From: Alphaproteobacteria bacterium | GTDB lineage: Bacteria; Pseudomonadota; Alphaproteobacteria; Sphingomonadales; Emcibacteraceae | Direction of reading: 5' to 3' | Length of the DNA stretch: 64,000 nt | Assembly (NCBI GenBank): GCA_030428615.1 | Contig: JAUIDN010000016.1 | Span: 1 to 64,000, forward strand | Shown here: piece by piece, positions 37,802 to 47,440 of the stretch | Layout of the letters: every line of letters begins with the position of its first letter | How positions within the stretch are numbered: position 1 is the first letter of the stretch | The notes under the pieces: generated by a model | Told to the model about the DNA's origin: nothing | The model's database searches: none | What the model saw: the letters and a program-made list of their open reading frames with translations, nothing else | Made by a program: the position numbers and the translations under genes

Positions 37802-39520
37802 TTAAAGTTTGTTTTCCTTCATCTGTCTGGCGGCAAAATCCACGGCCCGCGCGGTGAGCGCCATATACGTGAGAGACGGGTTCTGACAAGCAGATGATGC
37901 CATAGCTGACCCATCGGTTATGAATACATTACTCACATCATGACACTGATTAAACCCGTTGAGCACGGATGTTTTTGGGTCACGTCCCATGCGCGCCGTC
38001 CCCATTTCATGAATACCCAATCCTAATGAATCGTCAGTGTTCCAGATTTTAACATTTTGCAAGCCAGCCTTTTTCATAATTTCACCAGCCGTTTCCATCA
38101 TCGCCTTGCGAATTTTTTTGTCATTCTCGCCGAACTTTGCATCAATATGAAGTTGCGGAAGCCCCCACTGGTCTTTTTTTGTTTTATGAAGGGTAGCCCG
38201 ATTATTCGCGTCAGGTAACATCTCGCCGTATCCTTCAAGGTTTATTTCCCAGACACCTGGCGTTTTAAAACTTTCCTTAAACGCTGCACCGAATCCTTTT
38301 TCACCGACGCGGTCTTTCCATCCCTTGCGACGCCCACTGCCCTGATAGGCAAAACCGCGTACAAACTCTTCCTCGTCTTGTTCAAGGTTCGTAAATCGCG
38401 GCATATAAATGCTGTTGGGTTTACGTCCGATATAATAATGATCCTGAAAACCGTCTATTTCCCCGGTCGCCCCTGCAAAGCAAAGATGATCCATAAGATA
38501 ACGACCTACCGCATCACTATCGTTTGCAAAACCATTCTGAAAACGCTCGTTGGTGGAATTCAGAAGTATCTGCGTTGTTCCGAGCGTTGAGGCGCAAAGA
38601 AAAATAACTTTCGCCGTAAAAGACCGCGTTTCTTTCGTTTGGCTGTTAATCACGCGAACGCCGGTCGCCTTCTCACTGTTATCATCATAAATGATGCTAT
38701 GGACAATGCTGTCAGTAATAATATTCAGATTTCCCGTTAAATTTGCCGCCGGAAGGGTAGCAGACTGGCTGGAAAAATATGCCCCGAGCGAACACCCACG
38801 CTGACATTGATTGCGTGACTGACATGTTCCACGACCCAGATCCGTATGTATCGGTTGTGGTTCCGTTAAATGGGCGCAGCGGCCGGGAATAAGAACCCGG
38901 TCATTGAACGTTTTCTTGACCCGTTTTGCAAATTCACCTTCGGCACAGTTAAACCCGATGGGAGGCAGAAACACACCATCGGGCAGTTGGTCTAATCCTT
39001 CTGTTGTGCCGCTCACACCAACAAATTCTTCTACGTAATCATACCACGGCTTTAAATCGTCATAACGGATCGGCCAGTCAACGCCGTATCCATCCCGCTT
39101 GTTACTTTCAAAATCCATCGCGCTCCAACGGTAACTCTGCCGATGCCATAGAAGTGACCTTCCTCCCAAATGAAAACCCTTAACCCATTCAAAATTGGTG
39201 CCTTCCTCCTTTGAATATGGGTGATCAACATCATCGGCAAAAAAATGTTTCGTGCTGTCTTTAAACGCGTAACAACGTTTTTGAATAGGATAACGCTTAT
39301 CGGCCAGTTTGCGGTCAACATCGTCGCGAAACTTCATTTCCCAGGGATCTTTATTTTCCCCGATATAATCTTCACCATGCTCAATGTGACGGCCGCGCTC
39401 AATAACAAGCGTTTTCATTCCTTTTTCGCAAAATTCCTTTGCTGCCCAACCGCCGGAAATACCCGACCCCACAACGATCACATCAAATTCTGGTTCAATT
39501 TTTCTTAACCTGTCCATCAT
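37802..39520 (-). CDS. GMC oxidoreductase, FAD-dependent sugar dehydrogenase catalytic subunit
   Basis: 572 residues. N-terminal FAD motif VIVVGSGISGGWAAKEF, C-terminal GMC blocks HEMGTARMG and CQNPSLTYMAL with the catalytic His and Asn. CQSRNQCQRGC has the C-x5-C-x3-C spacing known for the 3Fe-4S cluster of FAD glucose dehydrogenase alpha subunits. It has no signal peptide of its own and overlaps the Tat-tagged small subunit by 4 bases (ATGA), so it probably travels to the periplasm with that subunit. Likely reaction: oxidation of a sugar or glycoside, perhaps at C3. No cytochrome c subunit is adjacent. Confidence 0.88.
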   Translation of the reverse strand: MMDRLRKIEPEFDVIVVGSGISGGWAAKEFCEKGMKTLVIERGRHIEHGEDYIGENKDPWEMKFRDDVDRKLADKRYPIQKRCYAFKDSTKHFFADDVDHPYSKEEGTNFEWVKGFHLGGRSLLWHRQSYRWSAMDFESNKRDGYGVDWPIRYDDLKPWYDYVEEFVGVSGTTEGLDQLPDGVFLPPIGFNCAEGEFAKRVKKTFNDRVLIPGRCAHLTEPQPIHTDLGRGTCQSRNQCQRGCSLGAYFSSQSATLPAANLTGNLNIITDSIVHSIIYDDNSEKATGVRVINSQTKETRSFTAKVIFLCASTLGTTQILLNSTNERFQNGFANDSDAVGRYLMDHLCFAGATGEIDGFQDHYYIGRKPNSIYMPRFTNLEQDEEEFVRGFAYQGSGRRKGWKDRVGEKGFGAAFKESFKTPGVWEINLEGYGEMLPDANNRATLHKTKKDQWGLPQLHIDAKFGENDKKIRKAMMETAGEIMKKAGLQNVKIWNTDDSLGLGIHEMGTARMGRDPKTSVLNGFNQCHDVSNVFITDGSAMASSACQNPSLTYMALTARAVDFAARQMKENKL

Positions 39521-40071
39521 GTTGCCCACGTCCTGCCAACTTGTTCAAACGGCACACACCCCTGATACGGCCCCGGGTATTGTTCGTAACGAAGTTCCTC
39601 CTGCGCCCCAATTTGCGAAGAGAAATAACCAACTAAAGTAAGTTCTTTAAATTCTTCAAAAAAAGTTTTTTGATTCTCATAAACCCGTTCCTGCAAATCC
39701 AATTTGGTGAGGATCGCCGTGCGATTTTCTTCTGATCCGGTCAGGAAACCACTGTCCACAGCTCTCAATCCCTTCATGAAGTTTTCACGTTCATCATCAT
39801 GATACCAATCTCCCACGATGGCATGGATGTAATCATGGACAAAAGCCGCTTTTGCCCCCGGCGTATCGGTATCCGGAATAATCATTTGTGCCATTTCCGC
39901 AACCAATTGAAGCTCTGCGTCGCTAAAGACAGGATTATCAACATTAATACCCGCTTGTGCAAAGGCGCCGGACATAACGCCCGATATAACGTTTGCGGAA
40001 AGTGCCCCTCCAGTCATAATAGCAACATTTTTGAGAAGCGCTCGCCTGTTAAGTTCCTGATATCCTGTCAT
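39517..40071 (-). CDS. Gluconate 2-dehydrogenase subunit 3 family protein (Tat-tagged small subunit)
   Basis: 184 residues. Twin-arginine signal NRRALLKNVAIMTGG near the N-terminus, then the subunit-3 motif FSDAELQLVAEMAQMIIPDTDTPGA. Known relatives act as export chaperone and small subunit of GMC sugar dehydrogenases such as FAD glucose dehydrogenase or the Caulobacter lactose dehydrogenase. The stop is fused to the GMC start (ATGA). Confidence 0.9.
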   Translation of the reverse strand: MTGYQELNRRALLKNVAIMTGGALSANVISGVMSGAFAQAGINVDNPVFSDAELQLVAEMAQMIIPDTDTPGAKAAFVHDYIHAIVGDWYHDDERENFMKGLRAVDSGFLTGSEENRTAILTKLDLQERVYENQKTFFEEFKELTLVGYFSSQIGAQEELRYEQYPGPYQGCVPFEQVGRTWAT

Positions 40072-40073
40072 TC

Positions 40074-41126
40074 TTAAACCCCAATCAATTTATTAAGCAG
40101 ACTTTTATCAGCATTTCCACCCGCAAAATCATCAAAGCTATATTCGCTTGGGCGAATAATATGTTCGGATACAAAGCGCGCGCCCTCTTTTGCGCCGTCT
40201 TCCGGATGCTTCATACAGCATTCCCATTCGACAACCGCCCAACCATCAAAATCATGCTGGGTCAGCGCACTGAATATTGCCTTAAAATCTACCTGGCCAT
40301 CCCCAAGCGAACGAAAACGCCCCGGTCGATCAATCCAATCCTGATAACCGCCGTAAACACCACTGCGGCCAGTACAATTCAACTCTGCATCTTTAACATG
40401 CAACATTTTGATGCGTTCATGATAAATATGGATGAAATCCACATAATCCATTCCCTGCAAAATCAAATGGCTTGGATCATATAATATATTGGCACGCGGG
40501 TGGCCATCAACAGCTTTTAAAAACCGCTCAAATGTCACACCATCATGAAGGTCTTCCCCCGGGTGGATTTCATAGCAAACGTCAACCCCCACTTCATCGA
40601 ACGCATTAAGGATCGGTTTCCACCGCCGTGCAAGTTCCTCAAATCCCGCTTCAACCAATCCTTTTGGTCGTTGCGGCCACGGGTATACCGTATGCCACAA
40701 CAATGCGCCGGGAAATGTCACATGCGCAGTCAACCCCAAATTCTTACTGGCTTTAGCAGCAAGCATCAGTTGCTCGGTCGCCCATTTTTGTTTGGCTTTA
40801 TGATCGTCTTTGGCAAAATCCGGCCCGAAATCGTTAAAAAGAGTGTCATAGGCAGGATGACATGCAACGAGCTGCCCCTGAAGATGAGTGGAAAGTTCCG
40901 TAATTTCCACACCCGATTTCGAACAGATTGATTTTAACTCATCACAATAATCCTGGCTCTCAGCCGCTTTTTTCAGATCAAAAATGGATGGATCCCACGT
41001 CGGCACCTGAACACCTATATAACCAATTGACGCCGCCCAATTCACGATAGATTGAAAGCTGTTAAACGGCGCCTTATCGGAAATAAATTGAGCGAGAAAA
41101 ATTGCCGGCCCCTTAATCTGTTTCAT
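40074..41126 (-). CDS. Cytoplasmic sugar isomerase/epimerase-like TIM barrel
   Basis: 350 residues without a signal peptide. AP-endonuclease-2-like barrel with the motifs VCYEIHPGEDLHDG, NILYDPSHLILQG, MLHVKDAE and VVEWECCMKHPEDGA. The metal-binding Glu, Asp and His residues are thus retained. It is clearly different from the two Tat-exported barrels and is paired with the Gfo/Idh/MocA gene twelve bases upstream, a combination typical of inositol-like and keto-sugar catabolism. Confidence 0.87.
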   Translation of the reverse strand: MKQIKGPAIFLAQFISDKAPFNSFQSIVNWAASIGYIGVQVPTWDPSIFDLKKAAESQDYCDELKSICSKSGVEITELSTHLQGQLVACHPAYDTLFNDFGPDFAKDDHKAKQKWATEQLMLAAKASKNLGLTAHVTFPGALLWHTVYPWPQRPKGLVEAGFEELARRWKPILNAFDEVGVDVCYEIHPGEDLHDGVTFERFLKAVDGHPRANILYDPSHLILQGMDYVDFIHIYHERIKMLHVKDAELNCTGRSGVYGGYQDWIDRPGRFRSLGDGQVDFKAIFSALTQHDFDGWAVVEWECCMKHPEDGAKEGARFVSEHIIRPSEYSFDDFAGGNADKSLLNKLIGV

Positions 41127-41138
41127 TGTAAATAATCC

Positions 41139-42314
41139 TTAAAGCTCAATTTTCGTCCATTTCTGATCACTATTGCTATTTTTCACCACGGCATCAACAA
41201 AGGCCATACCACGAACCCCTTCTTCAATACCGATAAGGTCATGCCCAAGGTATTGACCATCAAAGGCACGAATTGCTTCTGCAAAACCGGTGTAAAGATT
41301 TGCGAATGCCTCCAAATACCCCTCTGGATGACCCGCCGGAAGCCTGCAGGCACTGTATGCCTCCGCAGATAAATTATTTTTATCTATGCCTGCCGTATAA
41401 ATCTGCATTGCTGATTCATAAGGCTTATGAATAAGTTCGAACGGTTTCATCTGTTCCCATTCAAGCCCCCCTTTTTCACCGTAAATTTTTATTTTAAGGG
41501 CATTTTCTTCCCCTGCACAAATTTGACTTGCTGTTAGTGCACCGCTAGCCCCGTTTTCCATTCTGAATAAAATTGAACCGTCATCATCAAGTAAACGACC
41601 CTTTACATATATATTCAGATCCGCACAAACCTCCGTCATAGTGAGACTGGATATATATTCAGCCATATTGTGCGCGTGGGTGCCTATGTCACCGAATGCA
41701 CCACTTATTCCCGACCTTTTGGGGTCTGTACGCCACTCTGCCTGCTTATTTTCACCCGTGCTTTCTTCCAATTGACTGAGCCAGCCTTGCGGGTATTCAA
41801 CAAGTATTTTTCTAATCTCACCAAGGTCACCGTTCTTTACCATCGCCCGAGCCTGCTTAACCATCGGGTACCCCAGATAGGTATGGGTTAAACCATAAAG
41901 AAGACCGCTTCCCTTAACCATATCACGCAAGGCTTTTGCTTCGGTCAGATCAAGTGTCGCGGGTTTATCGCTCATCACATGAAAACCATGCTCAAGGGCC
42001 GCCGCCGCAGGCGGAAAATGAAGGTGATTTGGTGTGACGATCGAAACGAAGTCCATACGCTCACCGACCGGGAGTTTTACTTCTTCCTGCATCATCTGTT
42101 CAAAATTTTCGTATATTCTTTCTGGGTTTAAAAACAGATCTTCGCCCGTCTGCCTGGATTTTTCATAATCACTACTGAAAGAGCCGCAAACCAGCTCTAT
42201 CTGATTATCAAGCCGCGCCGCCATTCTGTGTACCTCACCAATGAACGAACCCGGCCCACCGCCTATCATGCCCATCTTTATTCTGCGGCTTGCGTTACGC
42301 TTTTGTTCCGACAT
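41139..42314 (-). CDS. Gfo/Idh/MocA family sugar oxidoreductase
   Basis: NAD(P)-dependent dehydrogenase: Rossmann motif KMGMIGGGPGSFIGEVHRMAA, the family EHGFHVMSDKPATLDLTEAK (conserved Lys-Pro) and the catalytic-domain GDIGTHAHNMAEY. The ATG at 42314 is used: AGGGA lies six bases before it, and an earlier start would run into the operator palindrome. First gene of the ten-gene minus-strand run. It could reduce a 3-keto sugar or oxidise the substrate. Confidence 0.9.
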   Translation of the reverse strand: MSEQKRNASRRIKMGMIGGGPGSFIGEVHRMAARLDNQIELVCGSFSSDYEKSRQTGEDLFLNPERIYENFEQMMQEEVKLPVGERMDFVSIVTPNHLHFPPAAAALEHGFHVMSDKPATLDLTEAKALRDMVKGSGLLYGLTHTYLGYPMVKQARAMVKNGDLGEIRKILVEYPQGWLSQLEESTGENKQAEWRTDPKRSGISGAFGDIGTHAHNMAEYISSLTMTEVCADLNIYVKGRLLDDDGSILFRMENGASGALTASQICAGEENALKIKIYGEKGGLEWEQMKPFELIHKPYESAMQIYTAGIDKNNLSAEAYSACRLPAGHPEGYLEAFANLYTGFAEAIRAFDGQYLGHDLIGIEEGVRGMAFVDAVVKNSNSDQKWTKIEL

Positions 42315-42346
42315 AAAAAATCCCTGTACTTTCTCCCTAAGAGATA

Positions 42347-42368
42347 AAAATGTAATCAATTACATTTT
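42347..42368. promoter_or_regulatory. LacI-type operator before the sugar oxidation operon
   Basis: A perfect palindrome with 10-base arms (42347-42356 and 42359-42368) around CA. Its core TGTAATCAATTACA resembles the LacI/GalR-family operator TGTAANCGNTTACA. It lies 33-54 bases before the Gfo/Idh/MocA start and about 83 before lacI; a half-site TGTAATCA also occurs at 42432-42439. Confidence 0.7.
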
Positions 42369-42450
42369 AATTGGCAAGGGATTATTCCTTGTGTAATATG
42401 CCGCCTCACGTCATAAAAAAATCAATCCATATGTAATCAGGGCTTAAATT

Positions 42451-43452
42451 ATGGCAACCATTCGTGATGTATCGAGAATAGCTGGTGTTTCTGTTGCAAC
42501 AGTGTCACGGACCTTAAGCAAACCTGACAAAGTTTCTGAAAAAACCAGACAAATTGTCCAGGAAGCAATTGAAAAAACAAACTATAAACCTGATATTCTT
42601 GCCCGTAATTTCAGGACAAGAAAGTCGTCCACCGTTGTCGTCCTTGTGCCGGATATTGCGAACCCTTTTTTTTCGCGCGTTATCCGCGGTATTGAACAAT
42701 CGGCACAAAAAATGGGTTACGCCGTCCTTCTGGGTGATACGCAAGGACTTCGTGATCGGGAAATCACATATGCCAACATGGTCAAAACATCGCAAGCGGA
42801 TGGGATTATACAGCTCGATTGCCATATTCCTTTTGAAGATAAAAATGACCGCTCGGCCCCCATCGTTAACGCGTGCGACTGTGTACGTGGTACCGACATG
42901 CCGACAGTTCAGCTTGACAATATCGCGGCTGCGGAAAAAATGGCAAACCATCTTATATCGCTGGGACATAAGAATATCGGTGTGATTTCCGGCCCCGAAA
43001 ACAGCACCATAACCAATGACCGGCTCCGTGGATTAAAGAAGGCATTGGAAAATGCCGGTCTTGAATATAGTCCTTCAAACAGAATGTATGGTGATTATTC
43101 AATTCATTCCGGTGCGATGGCGGCGGTTGAGTTATTGGAAAAAGAAAACCCGCCCAGCGCCATATTTTGTATGAATGATGAAATGGCAATTGGTGCTATT
43201 CGGCAAACAAAAAAAATGGGCTTAAATGTTCCGGGCGATATATCTATTTCCGGGTTTGATGATATAAATTTTGCAGAATTTTGTGACCCACCGCTAACAA
43301 CAATATCACAGCCCGCCGAGGAATTTGGCACAAACGCAATGACAATGCTTTTTGAATTAATGAACGGTACAGAACCGGAAAATAAAAATATCTATCTGCC
43401 TTTTGAACTTGTCATTCGCAATAGCACCGGGAGAGCAAGAAATGATCCGTAA
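42451..43452 (+). CDS. LacI family transcriptional regulator
   Basis: 333 residues. N-terminal helix-turn-helix TIRDVSRIAGVSVATVSRTL and hinge, then a periplasmic-binding-protein type sensor domain (VVLVPDIANPFFSRVIRGIE, SISGFDDINFAEF). It is divergent from the sugar oxidation operon, with a palindromic operator between them, and overlaps the DUF1080 gene by 11 bases. Probable role: repressor of the oxidation operon and of zwf-pgl-glk, relieved by a sugar or sugar phosphate. Confidence 0.95.
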   Translation: MATIRDVSRIAGVSVATVSRTLSKPDKVSEKTRQIVQEAIEKTNYKPDILARNFRTRKSSTVVVLVPDIANPFFSRVIRGIEQSAQKMGYAVLLGDTQGLRDREITYANMVKTSQADGIIQLDCHIPFEDKNDRSAPIVNACDCVRGTDMPTVQLDNIAAAEKMANHLISLGHKNIGVISGPENSTITNDRLRGLKKALENAGLEYSPSNRMYGDYSIHSGAMAAVELLEKENPPSAIFCMNDEMAIGAIRQTKKMGLNVPGDISISGFDDINFAEFCDPPLTTISQPAEEFGTNAMTMLFELMNGTEPENKNIYLPFELVIRNSTGRARNDP

Positions 43453-44221
43453 TTTAATCCTAATAACCTCTCTCATCTTTGTTCAATCCTGCTCTGATAA
43501 AACAGATGATGAAAAATGGGTTTCCATCTTTAATGGCGAAAATCTAAATGGTTGGACGGTCAAATTCAGTGGGTCAGATCTGGGGTTCAATTACAAGAAC
43601 ACATTTCGTGCGAAAGACGGTGTTTTGTCGGTAAATTATGACGAATATGACGAATTTCACGGTGAATACGGCCATATTTTTTATAAAGAAAAACTATCCC
43701 ATTACAAATTACGCCTTGAATATCGTTTTATCGGCAATCAGATAAAAGGCGGCCCCGACTGGGGGGAGAGGAATAATGGCATAATGTTTCATACGCAGTC
43801 ACCCGAAAGCATGAAGAAAAATCATGGCTGGCCGGTCTCACTGGAATTCCAGCTTTTAGGCGGATTGAATGATGGGAAGGAACGTCACACTGGCAATGTA
43901 TGTACACCCGGCACGCACATTACAATAAATGGAAAGCTTGAAAAGGAACATTGCATTGATTCAACATCACAAACATATCATGGCGATCAATGGGTTACCG
44001 CAGAGCTTGAAGTAAAGGGGGACGAAATCATCCGCCAGTATATTAATGGTGAATTGGTCATGGAGTATAGCAAGCCGATTGCCGACGCTTCGGACGAAGA
44101 ACAACCCGCCCATCCATACGAAGACGGCACACCAATACGAGATGGGTTTATCGCATTGCAGGCTGAAAGCCACCCAACAGAATTTCGCAATATCATGTTA
44201 TTAAAACTCGCCAGTCGCTGA
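43442..44221 (+). CDS. DUF1080 family lipoprotein (3-keto-disaccharide hydrolase-like)
   Basis: The N-terminal signal ends in VQSC, a likely lipobox at about residue 17. The DUF1080 lectin-like jelly roll has FNGENLNGWTV, LRLEYRF, DWGERNNGIMFH and SLEFQLLGG. Members of this domain have been described as acting on 3-keto-glycosides, which fits the adjacent GMC dehydrogenase. The start at 43442 overlaps the lacI stop; an earlier TTG-type start is less likely. Expected location: outer periplasmic membrane face. Confidence 0.87.
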   Translation: MIRNLILITSLIFVQSCSDKTDDEKWVSIFNGENLNGWTVKFSGSDLGFNYKNTFRAKDGVLSVNYDEYDEFHGEYGHIFYKEKLSHYKLRLEYRFIGNQIKGGPDWGERNNGIMFHTQSPESMKKNHGWPVSLEFQLLGGLNDGKERHTGNVCTPGTHITINGKLEKEHCIDSTSQTYHGDQWVTAELEVKGDEIIRQYINGELVMEYSKPIADASDEEQPAHPYEDGTPIRDGFIALQAESHPTEFRNIMLLKLASR

Positions 44222-44249
44222 CGCGGTCTGGTTAACTACAAGAGAAAAA

Positions 44250-45212
44250 TCACAAAAACATGCCGGAATAATATCCAGCAGCGCCAAATAATGCCGGTTG
44301 GTCTTCCGTGATTAAATTTGTTTGTATTTCTTTCACAAAGGGCAGTTTTTCATTTTCTTCAAATTTCGCCCTGAAAGCGCTATTCAAAAAATAGTCCTTT
44401 ATCTTCGGCAAAACGCCGCCAGCCAAATAGACGCCACCAGTCGCATTAAAAGTACCCGCCATATCGCTTGCGTAGCTCCCCAGCATGCCTGAAAAAACCT
44501 TTAATGTCTGAATGCAATCCGGGTCATTATCGTTGGTTGCTTTTTCGTTTATTTCAGCGGGGTCGAGCTTTAAATTATTCCTGCCATTTATGATGCCAAG
44601 CGCATAATAAATATTACTAAGACCGCGGCCGGATGCCAGATCCTCAATTGAAAGGCGATAATAATCATCGCTTAGAACGTTAGCAATTTCCTTTTCCAAA
44701 TCGCCACCGGGGGCAAAACCAATATGCCCTCCTTCACTGGCCACGGCTTTCCATTTGTCCCCGACGGATACCAACGCCCCAATACCAATGCCGGTCCCTG
44801 GACCCACAACAATTTTGTTGCCCCGTTCTTCAATTTCACCGCCACCAATCTGCAGCAGCTGATCGGTCCGTAAAAGCGGTAATGAGCAGGCTTTTGCGCA
44901 AAAATCATTAAGCACTTTTACTTCTTCCATCTTCAGGAACGGCGCAAGCTCCGACTGTTTGAATTGCCAGGTCCCGTTCGTCATTGAAACGTCGTCATTA
45001 TTAACCGGGCCCGCGAAGGCAATCGCGGCCCGTGACGGTTTAAGGCCCACATGTTTCATGTAATCCATCACCGCGTCTTCAAGGTAAAGCCAATTTTCTG
45101 TTGGCAGCACAGACAGGTTCTCTAGCTTGATTTCACTGTCTTCATTAATAACGGCAACAGCAAAACGGACATTGGTCCCCCCGATATCAGCGACTAAAAA
45201 TTCCTCGGTCAT
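44250..45212 (-). CDS. glk: Glucokinase
   Basis: Phosphorylates glucose to glucose-6-phosphate. VADIGGTNVRFAV is the ATP phosphate-1 motif; IAFAGPVNNDDVSMTN, LNDFCAKA, GPGTGIGIGALV and SEGGHIGFAP follow as in proteobacterial Glk. The ATG at 45212 is chosen because the ADIGGTN motif normally lies near the N-terminus. Last gene of zwf-pgl-glk, 78 bases after pgl. Confidence 0.95.
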   Translation of the reverse strand: MTEEFLVADIGGTNVRFAVAVINEDSEIKLENLSVLPTENWLYLEDAVMDYMKHVGLKPSRAAIAFAGPVNNDDVSMTNGTWQFKQSELAPFLKMEEVKVLNDFCAKACSLPLLRTDQLLQIGGGEIEERGNKIVVGPGTGIGIGALVSVGDKWKAVASEGGHIGFAPGGDLEKEIANVLSDDYYRLSIEDLASGRGLSNIYYALGIINGRNNLKLDPAEINEKATNDNDPDCIQTLKVFSGMLGSYASDMAGTFNATGGVYLAGGVLPKIKDYFLNSAFRAKFEENEKLPFVKEIQTNLITEDQPALFGAAGYYSGMFL

Positions 45213-45290
45213 ATATTTAAGTCTATTCCCTATTTTTAACGGCATCAACAATCAAACCCGCCGCTAAAATTATTGGTGTTAAACGATCTC

Positions 45291-45989
45291 TTACTCTGCC
45301 CAATATAGGCTTACTGGCACATCATTCTGATGTAGCACATAGCTCACAGGCAGGGTTCTATCTTTCATAATGATGGCTTTTTCGAAAACTTCAAATTTTT
45401 TCTTACCATAAAATAACAAAAAAATCTGTTCGGCACACAACAAACATTTCAATGTCATCGTTATCCGGTCAATTTCCTCACCTTCACGTCGGACGCCACG
45501 ACACAAATTCGGGTAACTGTCATCAAGTGCAATGTTCGTATCCCTTAGGCCCGGAAATAATGACGCGACATGGCCATCTTCTCCCATGCCCAATAAAACG
45601 ATATCAAATGGCAACGGTATTTTCTTTATTCTTTCCTCCACCTGAGACTGCCCGGTGACGGGGTCAGGATCATTTGATTTCAAACTTACATAACCGGCAT
45701 TTACGGCATTATTCCTCAGAAGTCTGCTGCGAATTAATTTTTCATTGCTTTGCGGATCATCAGGAGCTACCCACCGCTCATCGGTTGGGGCAAACACCAC
45801 ATTTTTCCAGTCAAATTCCGATTGTGACATTTTTTCGTAGAGGATTCCCGGGGTGGACCCGCCGGATAGAAGCATCGATGCTACGCCTCTTTTTTCCACA
45901 CCCGAGCCGAGTTGCCCGAGCACATCTGCCAGTAATTGATCAAAAAGGTCTTCGCGGCTTTTAAATTTATATTTATTTATTGTTACCAT
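45291..45989 (-). CDS. pgl: 6-phosphogluconolactonase
   Basis: DevB-type lactonase, 232 residues, that hydrolyses 6-phosphoglucono-lactone. FAPTDERWVAPDDPQSNEKLI and the GMGEDGHVASLFPG signature identify it. The ATG at 45989 is favoured by AAGGTGA five bases upstream. It follows zwf by seven bases, a standard oxidative pentose phosphate / Entner-Doudoroff pairing. Confidence 0.96.
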   Translation of the reverse strand: MVTINKYKFKSREDLFDQLLADVLGQLGSGVEKRGVASMLLSGGSTPGILYEKMSQSEFDWKNVVFAPTDERWVAPDDPQSNEKLIRSRLLRNNAVNAGYVSLKSNDPDPVTGQSQVEERIKKIPLPFDIVLLGMGEDGHVASLFPGLRDTNIALDDSYPNLCRGVRREGEEIDRITMTLKCLLCAEQIFLLFYGKKKFEVFEKAIIMKDRTLPVSYVLHQNDVPVSLYWAE

Positions 45990-45996
45990 GCTCACC

Positions 45997-47406
45997 TTAA
46001 TCCAGTGAAGGGCCCATGGAGCCAGCTTTATAGGTTAACATTTCCTGCCCTGTTACGTCCCAGGCATTACGAATACTATCAATCCATTTCCAGGATGCCA
46101 GTATCTCATCACCTCTAACGAAGTAGGTCTGATTACCTTTAATAATTTCCCGTAACAGTCTTTCATACGCTTCCGGCATTCTCGTTTTATCACCGTCTCT
46201 GTTATTTAAATTCATCTGATTTTTATGGCTAATCAGCTGTGCATCAGTTCCCATCAACTGCTTCATAAGCAAATTGATTGACACAGTGAGTTCGGGTTGA
46301 ATCTGGATCGTCAATTGATTACTGTCCGTTTCAGAATAAATATTGCTGGCGGGCGGCTTAAAGGTAATTCTTATTTCCGCAAGACGACATTCCATTCTTT
46401 TTCCGGTTTTCAGATAAAATGGTACACCTGCCCACCGTGGGTTATCGATATGTACTTTGAGTGCAACAAATGTTTCACCCGCACCTTCAACTTCGTAAGG
46501 TTGCTGTCTTAGCTCATCCTGATAACCCGGAACCTTAATGCCCTCCACCTCTCCACTTGTATATTGAGCTTTTATGGTACTTTCAGCAACATTTGCGGCA
46601 TCAATCGGTCTAAGCGCCCTGATAACCTTAATTTTCTGATCACGGATATCATCTGCATTAAGGCTTTTTGGTGCTTCAAGCGTTATGTAACTTAAAAGCT
46701 GCATCAAGTGGTTTTGCACCATATCCCTGAGCGTCCCTATCCGATCAAGAAATCGGGCCCGCCCCTCAACCCCGACTGTCTCCGAGACGGTAATATCCAC
46801 ACGTTCGATATGATCTTTACTCCAGACAGTCTCCATCAAATGATTACTGAACCGAAGATGCAATATATTCTGCACCGCTTCCTTACCCAGATAATGATCA
46901 ATTCTGTAAATCTGATCTTCTTTAAAACAACTTGCTAATATGCGACCAATATCTTTCGCACTTTCAAAATCTTCCCCAAGCGGCTTTTCAACAACAACCC
47001 TTGAAAAGGGCGGGTTTAAACCATTTTCCTTTAAATGTTCACAGATTGGTGAGAATAAAGCTGGTGTCACCGAAAGATAGTAAAGAATATCCTTCTCGCT
47101 ATCTTCAACGGACAGAAACGTGACCAACTTATGCCAATCCTTTGACGTTGAGACATCTATATCTTCATACAGCAATATTTGTGCAAACCGGTTCCAAATG
47201 CCTTTTTTAAAGTCCGCGCCCAGAAAAAAAACTAGTTTTTCTTCAACCTTGTTTAAAAATTCGTCTCTTTCCAAAGGTGATCGTGACACGCAAAGGATTC
47301 TTGTTTTGGATGAAAGTTGTTTGTCTCTGAATAAATAATAAAGAGACGGCAGAAGTTTGCGCAATGAAAGATCACCGACGCCACCAAAGATAACGATATC
47401 GAGCAT
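45997..47406 (-). CDS. zwf: Glucose-6-phosphate dehydrogenase
   Basis: 469 residues. NADP site IFGGVGDLSLRKLLPSLYYL and the active-site signature RIDHYLGKEAVQN are both present. First gene of zwf-pgl-glk. A LacI-type palindrome lies 35-50 bases ahead of the ATG, so it probably shares control with the sugar oxidation operon. The edd/eda genes of the Entner-Doudoroff route are not in the window. Confidence 0.97.
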   Translation of the reverse strand: MLDIVIFGGVGDLSLRKLLPSLYYLFRDKQLSSKTRILCVSRSPLERDEFLNKVEEKLVFFLGADFKKGIWNRFAQILLYEDIDVSTSKDWHKLVTFLSVEDSEKDILYYLSVTPALFSPICEHLKENGLNPPFSRVVVEKPLGEDFESAKDIGRILASCFKEDQIYRIDHYLGKEAVQNILHLRFSNHLMETVWSKDHIERVDITVSETVGVEGRARFLDRIGTLRDMVQNHLMQLLSYITLEAPKSLNADDIRDQKIKVIRALRPIDAANVAESTIKAQYTSGEVEGIKVPGYQDELRQQPYEVEGAGETFVALKVHIDNPRWAGVPFYLKTGKRMECRLAEIRITFKPPASNIYSETDSNQLTIQIQPELTVSINLLMKQLMGTDAQLISHKNQMNLNNRDGDKTRMPEAYERLLREIIKGNQTYFVRGDEILASWKWIDSIRNAWDVTGQEMLTYKAGSMGPSLD

Positions 47407-47440
47407 TATTTGAACGCACTCTTTGTTAACATATTCCCGA

